64,000 nucleotides of DNA, from assembly GCF_024713975.1 (NCBI RefSeq), contig NC_091097.1, forward strand, positions 9,678,361 to 9,742,360, in the 5' to 3' direction. The stretch's first letter is position 1. Each line of letters opens with the position of its first letter. Of this stretch, positions 49,201 to 61,800 are shown one piece after another. Under the pieces are notes generated by a model, which did no database searches, had not been told where the DNA came from, and worked only from the letters and a program-made list of their open reading frames with translations. A program made the translations under genes and the position numbers. Source of the stretch: Paralichthys olivaceus (lineage: Eukaryota > Chordata > Actinopteri > Pleuronectiformes > Paralichthyidae).

Positions 49201-49953
49201 TGTTGATTGTTTAAAGGTTCAGTGTGTTGAATATAGTGACATCTACTGGTAAAGTTGTATGTTGCAGCTGAGTACCCCTCTCACCTCACCCTCACCTTCC
49301 AAACATGAAAGAGAACCTGTGGTAGCTTCAGCTGTCATAAAACTCAAAGGGTGTTTAGTTTGTCCAGTCTGGGCTCCAGTAAAAGACATGGCGGCCTCTG
49401 TAGAGAGGACCTGCTCCCAATGTAAATATAAAGTATTTAAATATAAAGGGCCTATTCAAGGGTAGAGAGAACAACAATTTGTACAATTTAGATAAAAAAA
49501 ACTCTCATGAAAAAATAACTAGGATTATTTTATATTAATGTTCTGCGAATAGATCCCTTTCACCTAAATCGTACACACTGGACCTTTAAGTAGTCCCAAC
49601 TAAACTAAACCACCAACCCTCACCCAAATAAAAGTGTCATGACCTCATCATATTAAGTCACGTTATCTAGCTGTAATTCTAAACAACCATCAACTGTAGT
49701 CATTTATATTAGACTCTATACATTATATGTGCAATTTGAAAATCAAGTTTGGAGCCTTTACTTGTGGTTTGGTTGGTTCTCATTCAGCAGTTTCTTCACA
49801 GTTCTAGTGTCTGTTTTCTGATTACTAGAAATATCTATATTTATCCAATATGCATTAACTCATACCTTCACACAGAGTAGAGAAACACAACTTCAGTAAA
49901 GAGTATGAAGTGTGTCATGGAGTCTATTTTAGCTTTTATTCCCCCTCCCCCCC

Positions 49954-49987
<34 letters not shown>

Positions 49988-50569
49988 TCTTTCCAGTATT
50001 TTCCATCGCTCATTTCTTTTGTCATCTGCACAGATGTATTTTTACTTCTGTGTTTGACAATGAGGCCCACATCAGAGCTAACCTCGTCTCAACCAAACCA
50101 CATGTGATTCCGAGGGTAAATAAGAATTTTGCATTTGTCCGGCTCAGGAAACACGGGTGGCCTTAGCGGTCACAAAACTGCACCCAAGTGGTAACGTTAA
50201 ATCAAACAGCACACGTTAGTACTTCGTCATTACCATTAATAACCTAACCGCGTTCATTTAGAGCCATGACAGCCAGGGCTAAGCAATTCAGACGCGTTCT
50301 CGATTCAATATCGACATTAACCTCAGTCCTCCACAGATCACTTGGGTCTGACTGATGTTAGCACCCGTTAACGTTAGCTAGCTGCACACACTAGTGAACA
50401 TTCAAGAGAAACGCGGAGCGGAGAGGCGTAAATTCACGTTACACAGGTTCGATAGCGGCGCGTAACAACATGCCGGTGAGACGCATGAGCCGTTCCATTA
50501 ACAGTGACAGAGCTCAGTGTGGAGACACGCTGCTAAAGCTGCTCAATACCCACCATCCTGCGTCGCCAT
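46212..50569 (-). CDS. ubfd1: Ubiquitin domain-containing protein UBFD1
   Basis: UBFD1 carries a ubiquitin-like domain and has been linked in mammals to polyubiquitin binding and NF-kappaB signalling. Seven minus-strand exons join in phase: 50569-50554, 48711-48439, 48340-48132, 48047-47982, 47888-47783, 47686-47604 and 46322-46212. They give 287 residues (human about 309). Exon 1 encodes only MATQD plus one base. Residues 7-63 are acidic and disordered. The ubiquitin-like fold runs about 64-140, from VDLKIIWNKNKYDLK through PPAMQKVMYKGLLPED to IMVVGSTINDVLAVNTP. The conserved C-terminal domain includes SGMFNKSGGKVRLTFKLEQD, EPIEGHEDYHMM and YWVYWVP and ends LGKWQYF. The intron between exons 1 and 2 (1.8 kb) carries a transposon-like element at 49211-49589. 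Confidence 0.96.
46323..47603 (-). other. ubfd1: ubfd1 last intron
   Basis: A 1.3-kb intron between exons 6 and 7. It contains a weak TTTTATCCAAAGCGACATAC repeat fragment at about 46930-46952 and nothing else recognised. Confidence 0.6.
49211..49589. mobile_element. Non-autonomous DNA element with terminal inverted repeats (family D, copy 1)
   Basis: The left end is TTAAAGGTTCAGTGTGT. The right end, read on the minus strand, is TTAAAGGTCCAGTGTGT, so 16 of 17 bases match. It is 379 bp, with no transposase. An internal word, TGAAAGAGAACCTGTGGTAG, matches the reverse strand of the copy at 51319. I recognise this as a widespread teleost short element; its superfamily is not resolved here. It lies in ubfd1 intron 1. 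Confidence 0.75.
49956..49984. repeat. (CT)n microsatellite
   Basis: About 14 CT units after a C-rich stretch, inside ubfd1 intron 1. Confidence 0.9.
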
Positions 50570-51060
50570 GATGATTGTGTACAATCTGTTGTAGGCTGTG
50601 GCAAAGAGATTGTAGAGAGCAGGATGACATCCGATACCGGGGGACGAAACTCCACCGGAGCCAGAGTCGTGTTGGAGAAAACGTGTATTTAGCAAAAATA
50701 AAAACACAGATAGAAAAAAGGCCAGTGGTTGTTTTTAAAGTGACATCACGAGCACAGCTTTACTCACCACGACGTTAAAACATTTGTAGTTTCACTTAGC
50801 CGGCGGAACGCAGCGACAGAAAGACAACGCGCATGCGCTGGTGAAACGTAAGTGCAAATAAAGTTGTTTTATGATAAAAACAGGTTGAATTGATGATGAA
50901 ATCAATGGAATTCAAACACAGCACAGGAACTCAGGTTCGTGAGATGACGAGTATCGGAAGTAGAGTCGTTCAAAATACGAGCAGCATAATGTAACCGAAG
51001 ACGATATTTCTTTTACCAAACCCGGAAGTGAGTGGCAGTGAGTGCTCTCGCTTCGCCGCG
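50570..51060 (-). promoter_or_regulatory. ubfd1: ubfd1 promoter region with NRF1 palindrome
   Basis: The palindrome GCGCATGCGC, a textbook NRF1 site, lies at 50829-50838, about 260 bases upstream of the ubfd1 ATG. An ETS-like CCCGGAAGTG is at about 51020-51030. CG dinucleotides are frequent from about 50400 to 51070. There is no TATA box. It may also serve a plus-strand start, since mfsd11 lies downstream in that direction, but no spliced first exon could be fixed. Confidence 0.55.
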
Positions 51061-52560
51061 CTTCTTTGTTGTTGTGGCAGCATCGAGAGGTGGCACGTCA
51101 CTCAGCTGCTATTGGACAAGCTCTTCTTCTTCTTCTATTAACGTGACGTTTGGGATTGTGAACGGCGCCATGTCGCCAACTACTGGAGGTTTATCGATTG
51201 CACTTCCTCAGACCTTCACAACAACTCAATGAATCCTGTGAGCTCACTTCAGACCTGTGACTGACGAGGTACAAATACCTCTAATACTGTCAAATGCTGT
51301 ATATCTGACGATTCAGCTTTAAAGGTCCAGTGTGTTAGATTTGGGTTAAAATGATTTATTGGCAGAAATTGAATATAAAATAATCCTCGTGAAGTTTTTA
51401 CAAGTGTGGAATGGGCCCTTTATATTGATATACGTTTATGTATACATTTTATAGAGCAGGTCCTCTCTATGGAGACTACCATGTTTTCTTACAGTTGTCC
51501 AAACTAAACAATATTTTGAGTTTTTATGATAAGGCTACCACAGATTCTCTTTCATGTTTGGAAGGGGATAATAAGCATTGCACTTTTAGTTTTCTCTGTC
51601 TTTTGATTAAAAAAAAGATAAAGTCTTGTAATTCATGTGACTTCTTATATTCCGTCAATGCCAGTGTCTTGAATTTACATGAGGTTCTCTCTCTCTCACC
51701 AATTTGACTGGTACAGACTGTTATTATATTATAAATATTTGCTACTCATTCATTTAGTAATGGTGGAGATCAATTCACTTCACATCACGGATGCATTTGC
51801 TTGTCATTTGTTGATGCAACTCGTCAACATTGCTTTATTTTGTCCCACAATAGTCCACACCTAAAAAAAATATTGCAGATAAACTAGAGAAGCAACAAAT
51901 CCTCACGTTTCTGTAGTTTTGTGTGAAAAATGACTCATACCCTCAAATAGTTAAAACTCAACCAATCAATTATTCAACCATTTTTAATACTTTGTATAAA
52001 TGCTGTAAGATAAAGAAAAGTCATGGTTTGTAAGCACACTACATTTTGCATGCAAAATATGCAACACAACAAAAAAATATATCTCCCTGAACATGTGTTA
52101 TTATGTTTTTGAACTGAGTTTTCATATAGTATGTTGTTGATTTTGAAAATACACATTTTATTCTATTATGTATAGTCATTTTTGGCATATAGTCATCTAA
52201 TTATTGTTGTTGTCTTGTACTGCTTCTTTAACTACTCAACTAGTTCTATTTCAGTTTTTTACATGATGGCACACACTGGCATTAAACATCTTGAATCAGG
52301 GAATCTGGTGCAGTGGGATCCTAAAGCAGCATGAAAAGAAAGTAAACCTCATATTTGTACTTGAGTACAAGTACTCATGTACATTCCACTACTGCTCAAT
52401 CCCCCCCCCCGTTGGAGAATATTCCCCCTGGTTTCCTCTGGAAGGCAGCAAAGCTAAATGAGTGCAAATGAAATGAAGAAGAGGAAGAGGAGGAACGAGC
52501 AGGGGATGGCTACTGACGAAAGCAATGACGAAGAAGTGAAAGAAGGAAAAAAAAGGCCGC
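51061..52560. other. Spacer between ubfd1 and mfsd11
   Basis: It contains family D copy 2 (51319-51570), a C homopolymer at 52401-52410 and purine-rich GAAGAAGAGGAAGAGG near 52475-52495. There is no recognisable gene. A noncoding exon for mfsd11 near 51.1-51.27 kb is possible but not supported by a clear splice pair. Confidence 0.5.
51319..51570. mobile_element. Family D element, truncated and inverted (copy 2)
   Basis: It begins TTAAAGGTCCAGTGTGTTAG and continues TTATTGGCAGAAATTGAATA, then GGTCCTCTCTATGGAGACTA, and ends near TTTCATGTTTGGAAGGGG. The order matches the minus strand of 49211-49589, so the two lie in inverted orientation. The second terminus is missing. Confidence 0.65.
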
Positions 52561-52823
52561 AAAGGAAAGTGCCTTTAATTTAAGTCACAAGTTGTCATGC
52601 GAGGGTCGGTCGGTTTCTGAGGAGGGAAGTGCGCCCTTGTCTCGGTGGTGCGTTCACGGTCCTCAACAGTTCGTGCAGCGGCTCTTCAGGCGCGGCTCCG
52701 TTAAAATGGATTTACCGGAGTTTCTAACGAGTCTGTGTTAGATCTGCGCTTCACACGAGTCGACAGCACAACATTACCAGAGGCTGTAAACACACCACAC
52801 CACGTCTGAGAAAGAATAACACC
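52561..52823 (+). promoter_or_regulatory. mfsd11: mfsd11 promoter and 5'UTR (inferred)
   Basis: This CpG-rich block (GTCGGTCGGTTTCTG; CAGGCGCGGCTCCG) lies immediately before the start codon. There is no TATA box. No intron in the 5'UTR is needed to reach the ATG. Confidence 0.45.
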
Positions 52824-55800
52824 ATGGCAGACACGAGGACCTTCAACGTTGTGATCCTGGGTGTTGGATTCTTGTTCATTTTCACCGCCTTCACCACTTG
52901 TGGGAATGTTGAAGTGAGTTAAAAAATAAAAACAAAACAACGTTTAACCTTCTCTTTTTACTTATTTGAACCTGGTCTTATTCTCATAAAGTAGTTACTA
53001 TCTGACTCTCAGGAGATATTTTATTGTTTTAGTGCATTTCTCACATTTCCTGTTACTATTACGCACATGTGTAACTACAGCTTGTTTCCACAACTGTGTG
53101 AAAAGTCTGCAGACCCACACATGCAAAAATATATTCTTATGTATTTGAATACTTCACAACATTTCCATTGTGTGTATTGTTTATAGCGTATGAATTCCAA
53201 AAATATATTATAATAAATTATGATGATGTCTAATTCTAATGCTTTTATTACTTGAACTTTTTTTTGGGCTCAGTTATTAATCCCAACAGCAGATGCATTA
53301 TGGGCAGTAGGAAGCTGGTCAATCAGAGTTTGTGTGTCATGTGCATCTCGTGTCTCTAATTTTCTTCAATGACCAGTGAAGTTATCAAACCAGATGGATG
53401 ACTGTGGGACATAATTGTGAGGCGTGTGTCCCCTTGTCTAACTCTGTGTTTCACTCATCATCTTCTCTTATTATTGTTTTTACTTTTAGCAAACAGTGGT
53501 GAAAAGCCTGGAGAATGCCACGTTCACTGGGAGTGGGTACCACAGGTAGGTCAGGCAAGATCACATCCTCAGAATGGGATTTGATAATAAAGTTATTATT
53601 ACTCTTAATATTTCTTTTTGCCTTCTTTACAGTCTTGGAATCATCTATGGCATCTTCTCCTTCTCAAATTTACTTGCACCAGCAGTTGTTACAGTGATAG
53701 GACCAAAGATTTCCATGTTTATAAGTGGGCTGCTCTACAGGTAAACATTGTCCTGCAGGATGCTGATACAGATGAGACCTGAAACATTTCTTTAATGACC
53801 GTTCCTCATGTTCTGTGTCTAGTGGGTACATCGCTGTGTTCATCATCCCGTCAACATGGTCCTTTTACTTCACCTCTGTACTCATTGGCATGGGAGCAGC
53901 GTGTAAGTGCCTCTTCCGTAGCATGTCCTGAATACATGTGATCACATATGAAATTGTTTTACTAATTAGTTACTGTAGTTAAGGTTGCATGTTCATTAAA
54001 GCTATGGCATACAGGGAAAAAACACATAGTTATCCTGGAAGAAAGGGGAAATATTGAGATCTTTAATTGTATTTGGTAATTATTCCTATATTTCTATATA
54101 GAATATAGAAAACTGTTGCAAATTACATTAATCATTTAAGACAACTCTCTACTTTTCAATGTATTGTGACACAGTAAGTTGAAACCTGGTTTATAATGTC
54201 AATTAATATTTAATTTGTATTATCATTAGTCTATTTAATATTTTTTATCAGGGTGTCTATAATTTGATCTTTACTTTTTTTTTACTAATGATCAACTAAT
54301 GATTATTTTTAGCAACAATTAAACTCTTGGTTATTTTCTTTATTAGTCGTTTTGTCCATCAAATGCTACAGAAGAGTGAAAAATGCTCACTACATATTCA
54401 GACGTATACGCAGCTCAAGTTGATGATCAAAATCCAAAGATGACGTAGAAAAAAATAAATCCTCTCGTTCGAGAAGCTGAAAATAGAAAATGCATTTTTA
54501 CTTGAGACATGAAAGACACAGTTATTCCTTTATCAGCATAGTTGTCAATTTTAAAATTGAATAATTGAGTTATTGTTTCATTAGTTTATTCAAATGCCTG
54601 ATTTTATTACATTACATTTAAAAATGTGTTAAAAATAGGTCAAGACACTGAGGCACATGAATATTTCACCTCAGCTCCTGTTTGGTTTTGCAGCTTCAAT
54701 TTGTGTTAAAATCCAAATAGTGTTTAATAATGCATACAGGGATTATTATTACTGGGATGTGATCATGCGTTTCAACAGTTTGTCCCAAATTAGACCTCAA
54801 ATTCAGAGCTGTGTCTGTAAATAGTGCGCAGCACCTTGAGCTCGCTCTAAGATATAAATGAAAATAAAGAGAAAGCGTCTCTTTGCTGAGAGGTTAGCTA
54901 AAATAAAATGAAGAGAAAATGATTTGTAGCTGTTTTTTTAATGCAGCCTGAAATTGCTGCAGTGCGATGAATTTCAAACCTGTGCTTGGGCCACTGTGCA
55001 GTTAGACGCTTTACTTACCAACACAGAAAGATAATTTTTCACTTCATGTGGGTAATTAACTGACGGGGTAAATTTTATTTTCTCCTGAAATGACTGCTCT
55101 CCCTCACTTTTCTCCCTGGCAGTGCTGTGGACGGCTCAAGGACACTTTCTTGTGGAAAACTCAGAAGCCTCCACCATCAACAGGAACACTGGGATGTTCT
55201 GGGCTCTGTTACAGTGCAGGTAGGCTGCTAGTGGCTTTTGGCCATCCCACCGCTGTACAAAAATAAAGAATATAAAATATCCCAGATATGGGTGCTGCCG
55301 TCATTTGGAGCCAGATTCTGCACAGTGGGGATCATGGTGTGGAGCCGCAGAATCGAGATCCCATCGATTAAACTCTCGACTAATCTTGTGTCGGTCTGTC
55401 AATCATGACATTCCACCCCATTTTAAAGCATCACATAATTAATTAGGAAAACAAATCAAACTTTCTGGAAAATGTATAATTGGAACACACATCAGAGCAA
55501 GACTCAGACAACAATCAGCAGATTAAACAACTTCTGTGGAAGGATCTGTGGCAAGTGGAAGGAAGACCAGGGTTCTTATACTGCATCTGGTGATTAGTGG
55601 AAATCAGCTGCAGGTTTGAGAGGGAAACCACACCCAGACCTGCCAAACCAATCACACACACAGTCACACATACCAAGCATGCTCAACCAATCAGTGTTCA
55701 TTCCTTCAACAGCAGTCACACACACGCTGGAGGGAGGGGCGGCCAGGGTGCAGACCATGACACGACCTAAAATGACAGAAACCATCTTTTAGAAAACAAT

Positions 55801-58800
55801 GTATTCTGCAGATTCTATTCTTCTCAGATTACACTGTATGTGATTCTCTGGAATCATTTATCTGTATCTGTCTTTTCTTTGACAACCTAAAACTCTTTAA
55901 TTAGCTACTAATTAACTAGCTGCATTATATCAATCCTTTAATTCCTACATTCAGTTCTTAAACAGATTTCATCACCATGTTTTTCATGTTTGATCAAAGC
56001 TGTCACTACAGTGCAGCAGCCAAATTCTATTTTTTTTTAACTTTTAACCTGATAGTATATAACTGTGAGCTTTATTTAAAAGCGTAACTAATAAATCATG
56101 TAACAAATTGTCGTGTGTGTCTGTGTGTCATTAGTTTCTCTGCAAAATATATTATAAACCAACCCGTGCTGCAGAAACCAGAGCGTTGTGCAGGAGTTTG
56201 GGCCTTTTCATCTCTTTTGTTTGGCCCGCTGCTCTTGCACACTGGCTTGGACATCTAATTTGTATTTGCTAAAATATGCAAATTGAATTAGTATAATAAT
56301 TACTTTGGCTGTCACCTGCGCCAAAGCTCACAACAGGGCAATGCTAATCTGAGTCTGCAGTGGTGATCCCTGCCACAGTAAACTTATGAATCAATTCTTC
56401 ACAGCCTTCACACACACACACGCACACACACAGAATGCAGTCAGTCTTATCTTTATGAATAACCCCTGTTATCCCTCATTGAGGCTTTGGGACAGAATAA
56501 TTGCACAAAATTTTAAGCCCCCCAGAGATTTGACACCCATAAAACTCGCTGTCCATAACAAATTGTACCAAGGTTGTTCTAATTAAATGTTAGAGTGTTT
56601 AACTGAAATTAAAAAATCCCAGAAATCAACTCCCTGATGATGACAAACTCTTGTGGGATGATTTATCTCTTCAGTGATGGTCCACAAGTGGCGACTTCAT
56701 CAACAAAATACAACTTTGTTTTATAGTGGGGGTCAAAAACAGTTCATCATACTTTTCTGCGAGATGGATGTGAGAATGGTGGATTGTGTTTCTTATCAGC
56801 TGAAAGCTATGTGTCTCCAAAATGTCATCCAGACAGGCTAAACGTCAGCTAAATACATTTTAGCTGACATGAGGCCGTAGCTGGTTCATTCTGGTCAACA
56901 GCAGTTGGCAAAACAATCTCAGCTTAAGGTCCATTTAGTTGTTGTTCGGACTTTAAGTCATATGACATGATCTTCCTCCTTAAACCTGCGCTTACTGAGG
57001 CTTTACAATATTGATTACCTTACAAGTTAATATTACAAATTTGATAGACAACTGTCGCTTATTTACACATCCTGCAGTTACAGAGCAACATACTCAACAC
57101 ATGTTCATTGTACACTTTACCGTTGTAATGCGTCTTGTGAGTACAATATCCCAGAAACGCTTGGAAGTAATTAATTCCAACATTCACTCGGAGTCAAGGA
57201 TGAAGCCATTCATTTTATGTTATTTGTGGTAAAAGGTCAAGGTCATTTTGGCAAAATCCACTTAAAAAGATCTAAAACCCTTAATACAAAGGTACTAGGT
57301 TATGTTGTCACCCCTGTCCATTTGTTTGTTTTGTTTGTTTGTTTGTGAGCAAGATTACACAATAACCACATGACGGATTACCACGCAACATGGTGGAAGG
57401 ATGCGTTAAGGGTGTGGATCTGGATTTTTTGCTCAAAACTGAGATATGAGAGTGAACCAAAAGTGTAAAGCTGTAGGGCGCTTATCTAAATAATCTGCTA
57501 ATACTTTATTAATCTCATCTGTAATTTCATGACACCAAGTATTTCCACCAATGAAGATCATGTAATATGATTGAAAAAAAAGAAGCAAAAATTGACAATG
57601 AATGGAAAGTGAATGGAAAACACATTTCATTGACTTAGCTGAAAAGTTATTCTCATTTTCAATTTTTTTTAAATTTTCAATCACCTTCATTTCCATCATT
57701 TACATGTTTGACCTAGTATTTTTTCATTTGCAGCATGTTGTTTGGGAATCTTTACATTTACTTTGACTGGAATGGAAGAGCAGAGATATCAGGTAGGATT
57801 ATCTCTCAAGTAAGTCATGTCACGGCCATTATAGAAAAATGTAGCAAGATGATGAAAACATCAAGAGCATTACAGAGCACGAGTGATTTGCTATTCTAAA
57901 TATGCTCCGGCTGTGAGTACATCTCGTGCACTCAAGTTAAAGTGGTTTATTCAAATTTTCTTCTCTCAGACAGCAGCAGGAAAAACATCTTCCTGTCCCT
58001 GTTGGTCACCTCTATACTCGGTACGCTCAGCTTCCTGGTGCTGAGGAGGAGCCATCACGAAGAGGAGATGCTCTCTGAAGAGGAAGGGCGCCTGCTGCTT
58101 TCGGCACACACAATGTAAATCCTTGTGATAATTACACCTTTCTCAACGTAATCAGAATATATAAAAGTTTCTGAACGACGACTGGAAGGACACAGTGAAA
58201 GTGAAGTGGACTATGATTTATGCCACGTGGTAAATATATATTACAGTGAGCAAGGCAACGAAAGTTAATAATTTACCTCCCATCGACTTTACCATGTTAA
58301 CCTTTAACCAAACCACCCACGAAATTGATATTTCATAAAATAACCTACCTTGAATCATATGAGGGTATTCAACATGACTTATTGCCTCGGTTCTGCAGGA
58401 GTGCTTGTCCTTCACAAAAGATGACAACGACTATTTTCCCACAGATCATTGCAATTTTGAAGAGTCTAATCATAGGCATTTTTCAAGTGGGGTGCAATCA
58501 CGCATATTTTGGACGGCTGGAAACAAGACTTCCCCTTTCAGAGTGACAGTGGTAAAACACCACAACCACTTCAAACCTGTTATTTCTGACCTTTTAAATC
58601 ATAGAAATGATTTGAATCTGGGAAAAGAGGTTTGACTCAAATTACAGAAATAACAAAAATATGGATGGTGTCAAAACCCAGTGATAGTCCTGAAAAATGA
58701 GCTCAAGAAAATGCAACATTATGTGTTAGACAGGAAATTAAGTTTGCGAAACACTTGATTAGACTGAAATCTTGTCAGCATCTTTATTTCAAACAAAACT

Positions 58801-61800
58801 TAGTCCTCCAGCCTTTTCCTCCCTCTTATGGTAGCAGATTGTTTAGACTCTATTCTGAGTATCTACTCGATCCAGGTATTTGCTTTGTGTCTTGCAGCAT
58901 AACAAGGAATCCTATAGGGAGCAACTTTTTATCTGTAGAAGCGCTGTTCTGCTCTCTGTTGGGATGTTTTTTTCAGGAAGTCTTGTCATCTCTTTGCAGC
59001 CTAAGTTTCTGAGATTTGTAAATAACTTCACTTGGTGTTCACTCAAAGGACATTACATCATTGTTTGTGTGCGTAGATTATGTCTGTAGAAGGTAAAACA
59101 CATTTTTAAACACATTTTTATCTTCTGTGGTTTAGGTATAAGCACAGAGCCAGCAGTGCCATGCAAGATGCCAAGTCAGAATTCAGTGAGTACTGACATT
59201 AAAGTTTAGTGTATATGAACTGTTTTGCTAAAATGACACTTTTGATTTGTTCATTTACACTTTGCATGAGTAGGAATTGACTGTAATCATTGTGTATCCA
59301 TATTCATGTGTTCCACATGATCCACGCTACATACAAATTCTAAGCACTTTTTCATTATGTAGTGTGTTCACACTAGAAAAAAAGTTGATACAAAATAAAG
59401 TATATGCCAACCAGACAGTGTGCATAATAACTGCCATTGATTTTTGATATGCTGTTGATGCACAATATTCCTACCTAATACAATGCACAAAGGCAATTTA
59501 AGATATTCTCACATCTGGAAGCAACAGAAAGATCTCAGTCCCCTGAACGTGCCTGATTTTTATTCTCTGACAATTCATTGAAAATTCTCCGTCTCGCATT
59601 GTTAAAGAAAGTGAAAAATAACAAACACCACTGACTTCTTTAGCAGAGGAGATTCAACCAAACGTGCTGGAAATAAAATAGCACTTCGACATATATGAGT
59701 GTGATTAGAACTTAAATGTCAGAAAGCATTGTTGGTAAAAATGTGTTCATCATGTACTTTGCTCATGTCCCATCCACCAACATGGAAGAGGCAGGATCTT
59801 TGACCTATTCTGCAACCAGCCACCAGAGGGCTGTCAAGAGGTGTTGTCACTCTTCAGAAGCTGTCTTGTCTTCCACTCTATATACAGAGTATGGTGGCTC
59901 TGGAGTAATTAGAAGTTACAGGTTAATTCATTAGAGTGCATCATATGGGGACCACGAATATCTGTACGAAGTTAGCTTGCCGTTAGTTTGGCTCAACATG
60001 CACATTCAGTAGGAGTGCTTCTTTTTTCTTCCTGTGTAAATATTTATCAGAGTCATATTCTTCACAGCTGATATCACATCTACTGAAAAAGTACAGAGGT
60101 GTGTTATTTTGCCAGTCTTTCTCGGTTACTTGGCGTACTGCAGGTAGCCACCAGTTCTCAATTTCACCGCTGTTGGTCTGACACTAGCAGGCAGTCGGAC
60201 GCAGCTTTGTTTTTGTTCCAGCCAAAATTGCTTTCATGTTGATAAGAATCTTTCGAGCATTACAACAGAGTACACAGAAAACTGCCTGTGCGAGAGTTTT
60301 TATTTCAGATTATATCTGTGTTTGTCAACTGGAAACTCTGCTGCACTTGCACCTGCTGTCAGCGCAGCAAAGGTGCATGCTGATTTATGTCAAGAAAGGG
60401 CATTCCGGCATATACAAACAAACCTGGAGGGATTTCTGTTTTGAAATCTGAATTTCATCCGACTGCACAAGTCTCCGTGTGGCTTTTTGGCTGATTGAGA
60501 CGAAATATTTTCTCAGATTGTGCCTGCGATGAAGTTTGATTGTCAAAATGGGGCCTTAGCATCTGCATTTTTATCTGAACTCAATAGTGCTAAATATCAT
60601 CTTTCGCAATTCAAATCAGCCTTTTGTGTCCACTCCTGTTTAGAAACAATTCTGCAACTTCTGAAGACTAAAACTATACTGCTCCTGAGTCCCTGCATGG
60701 CATACAGCGGTGAGTAAAAATGGATAATGCATTTCCTGGAGTTAGTATTTTTAGTCTCAAGTGAAGGCTCGCAGCTACAGCCTGCCCCCTTTGTTCTCCA
60801 GGCCTCGAGCTATCTTTCTACAGCGGCGTGTATGGGACATGTATTGGAGCAACTACGCAGTTTGGACTTGCAGCGAAAGGCTTGATTGGGATCTCTGGGA
60901 TCGTGGTAGGCATTGGAGAAATAGTGGGTAAGTTTACTCTCCTCTTTAAATGTTGATTTACAGTCACAGAACGTTGCTCACGTCGTCTTTTGGCTCTCTC
61001 ATCAGGTGGAGGCTTATTCGGATTGCTCTGTAAGAACAACCGCTTCAGACGGACCTCTGTGGTGTTTCTGGCAATGGTCGTCCACTTTGTCGCTTTCTAT
61101 TTGATCTTCCTCAACATCCCAGATGATGCCCCTGTCGTCTTTAAGACCACGACCCAAAAGACCCCATATCTGACACCGAGGTAGCGAATTTATCTGATCA
61201 TTTAATGATGAAAATGTATAAACAACAGAAAGGCCTGTCACAGTTCTTTCCTAATTAAATAAGATCTATTTTTTCTCTCGCAGTGTGTCCATTGCCCTGC
61301 TGTGCAGCTTCTTGCTCGGACTTGGGGACAGTTGTTTCAACACGCAGCTCTACAGCATATTAGGCTGTGTTTATGCTGAACACAGCACGCCTGCTTTCGC
61401 TATCTTCAAATTCATCCAGGTAATCCTGAGTTCCCAATTTTCCGACGTTGTTAGCAGTGACGAGCAAAGCTGGTTTAAAATGTTGTCTTGTCAGGTGTAA
61501 AATAAATTCACCTGAAGCACCATTAAAAAGGGAAAGACAAGACCCCCATACACCTTCTTAATCTCTCCCTTTGTCTTTGCAGCAAAATTGGCCTCTAACC
61601 AGAAATAAACCCTTGAAATTGCAGAGTTTTTATATTAAAAACAAATACTTGTTAAATAATAAGCATGTTGCTGCATGGGTCCAATAAAAGAGGTATTCAA
61701 CTTATGTATAAATCAATAATGAGTTCAATAATGAAACGTTGGCTGTCTCCCATGAATTCTCCTAACAACCTCACCTGCAGTAAATGATCCTAACTAGACA

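Noticed and set aside
51032-51232. 66-codon plus-strand ORF in the ubfd1/mfsd11 spacer
   Set aside because: A simple TTCTTCTTCTTC tract and promoter composition explain it; no known product.
56630-56710. C/D snoRNA-like TGATGATGA start in an mfsd11 intron
   Set aside because: No CTGA D box with a terminal stem was found at a suitable distance.
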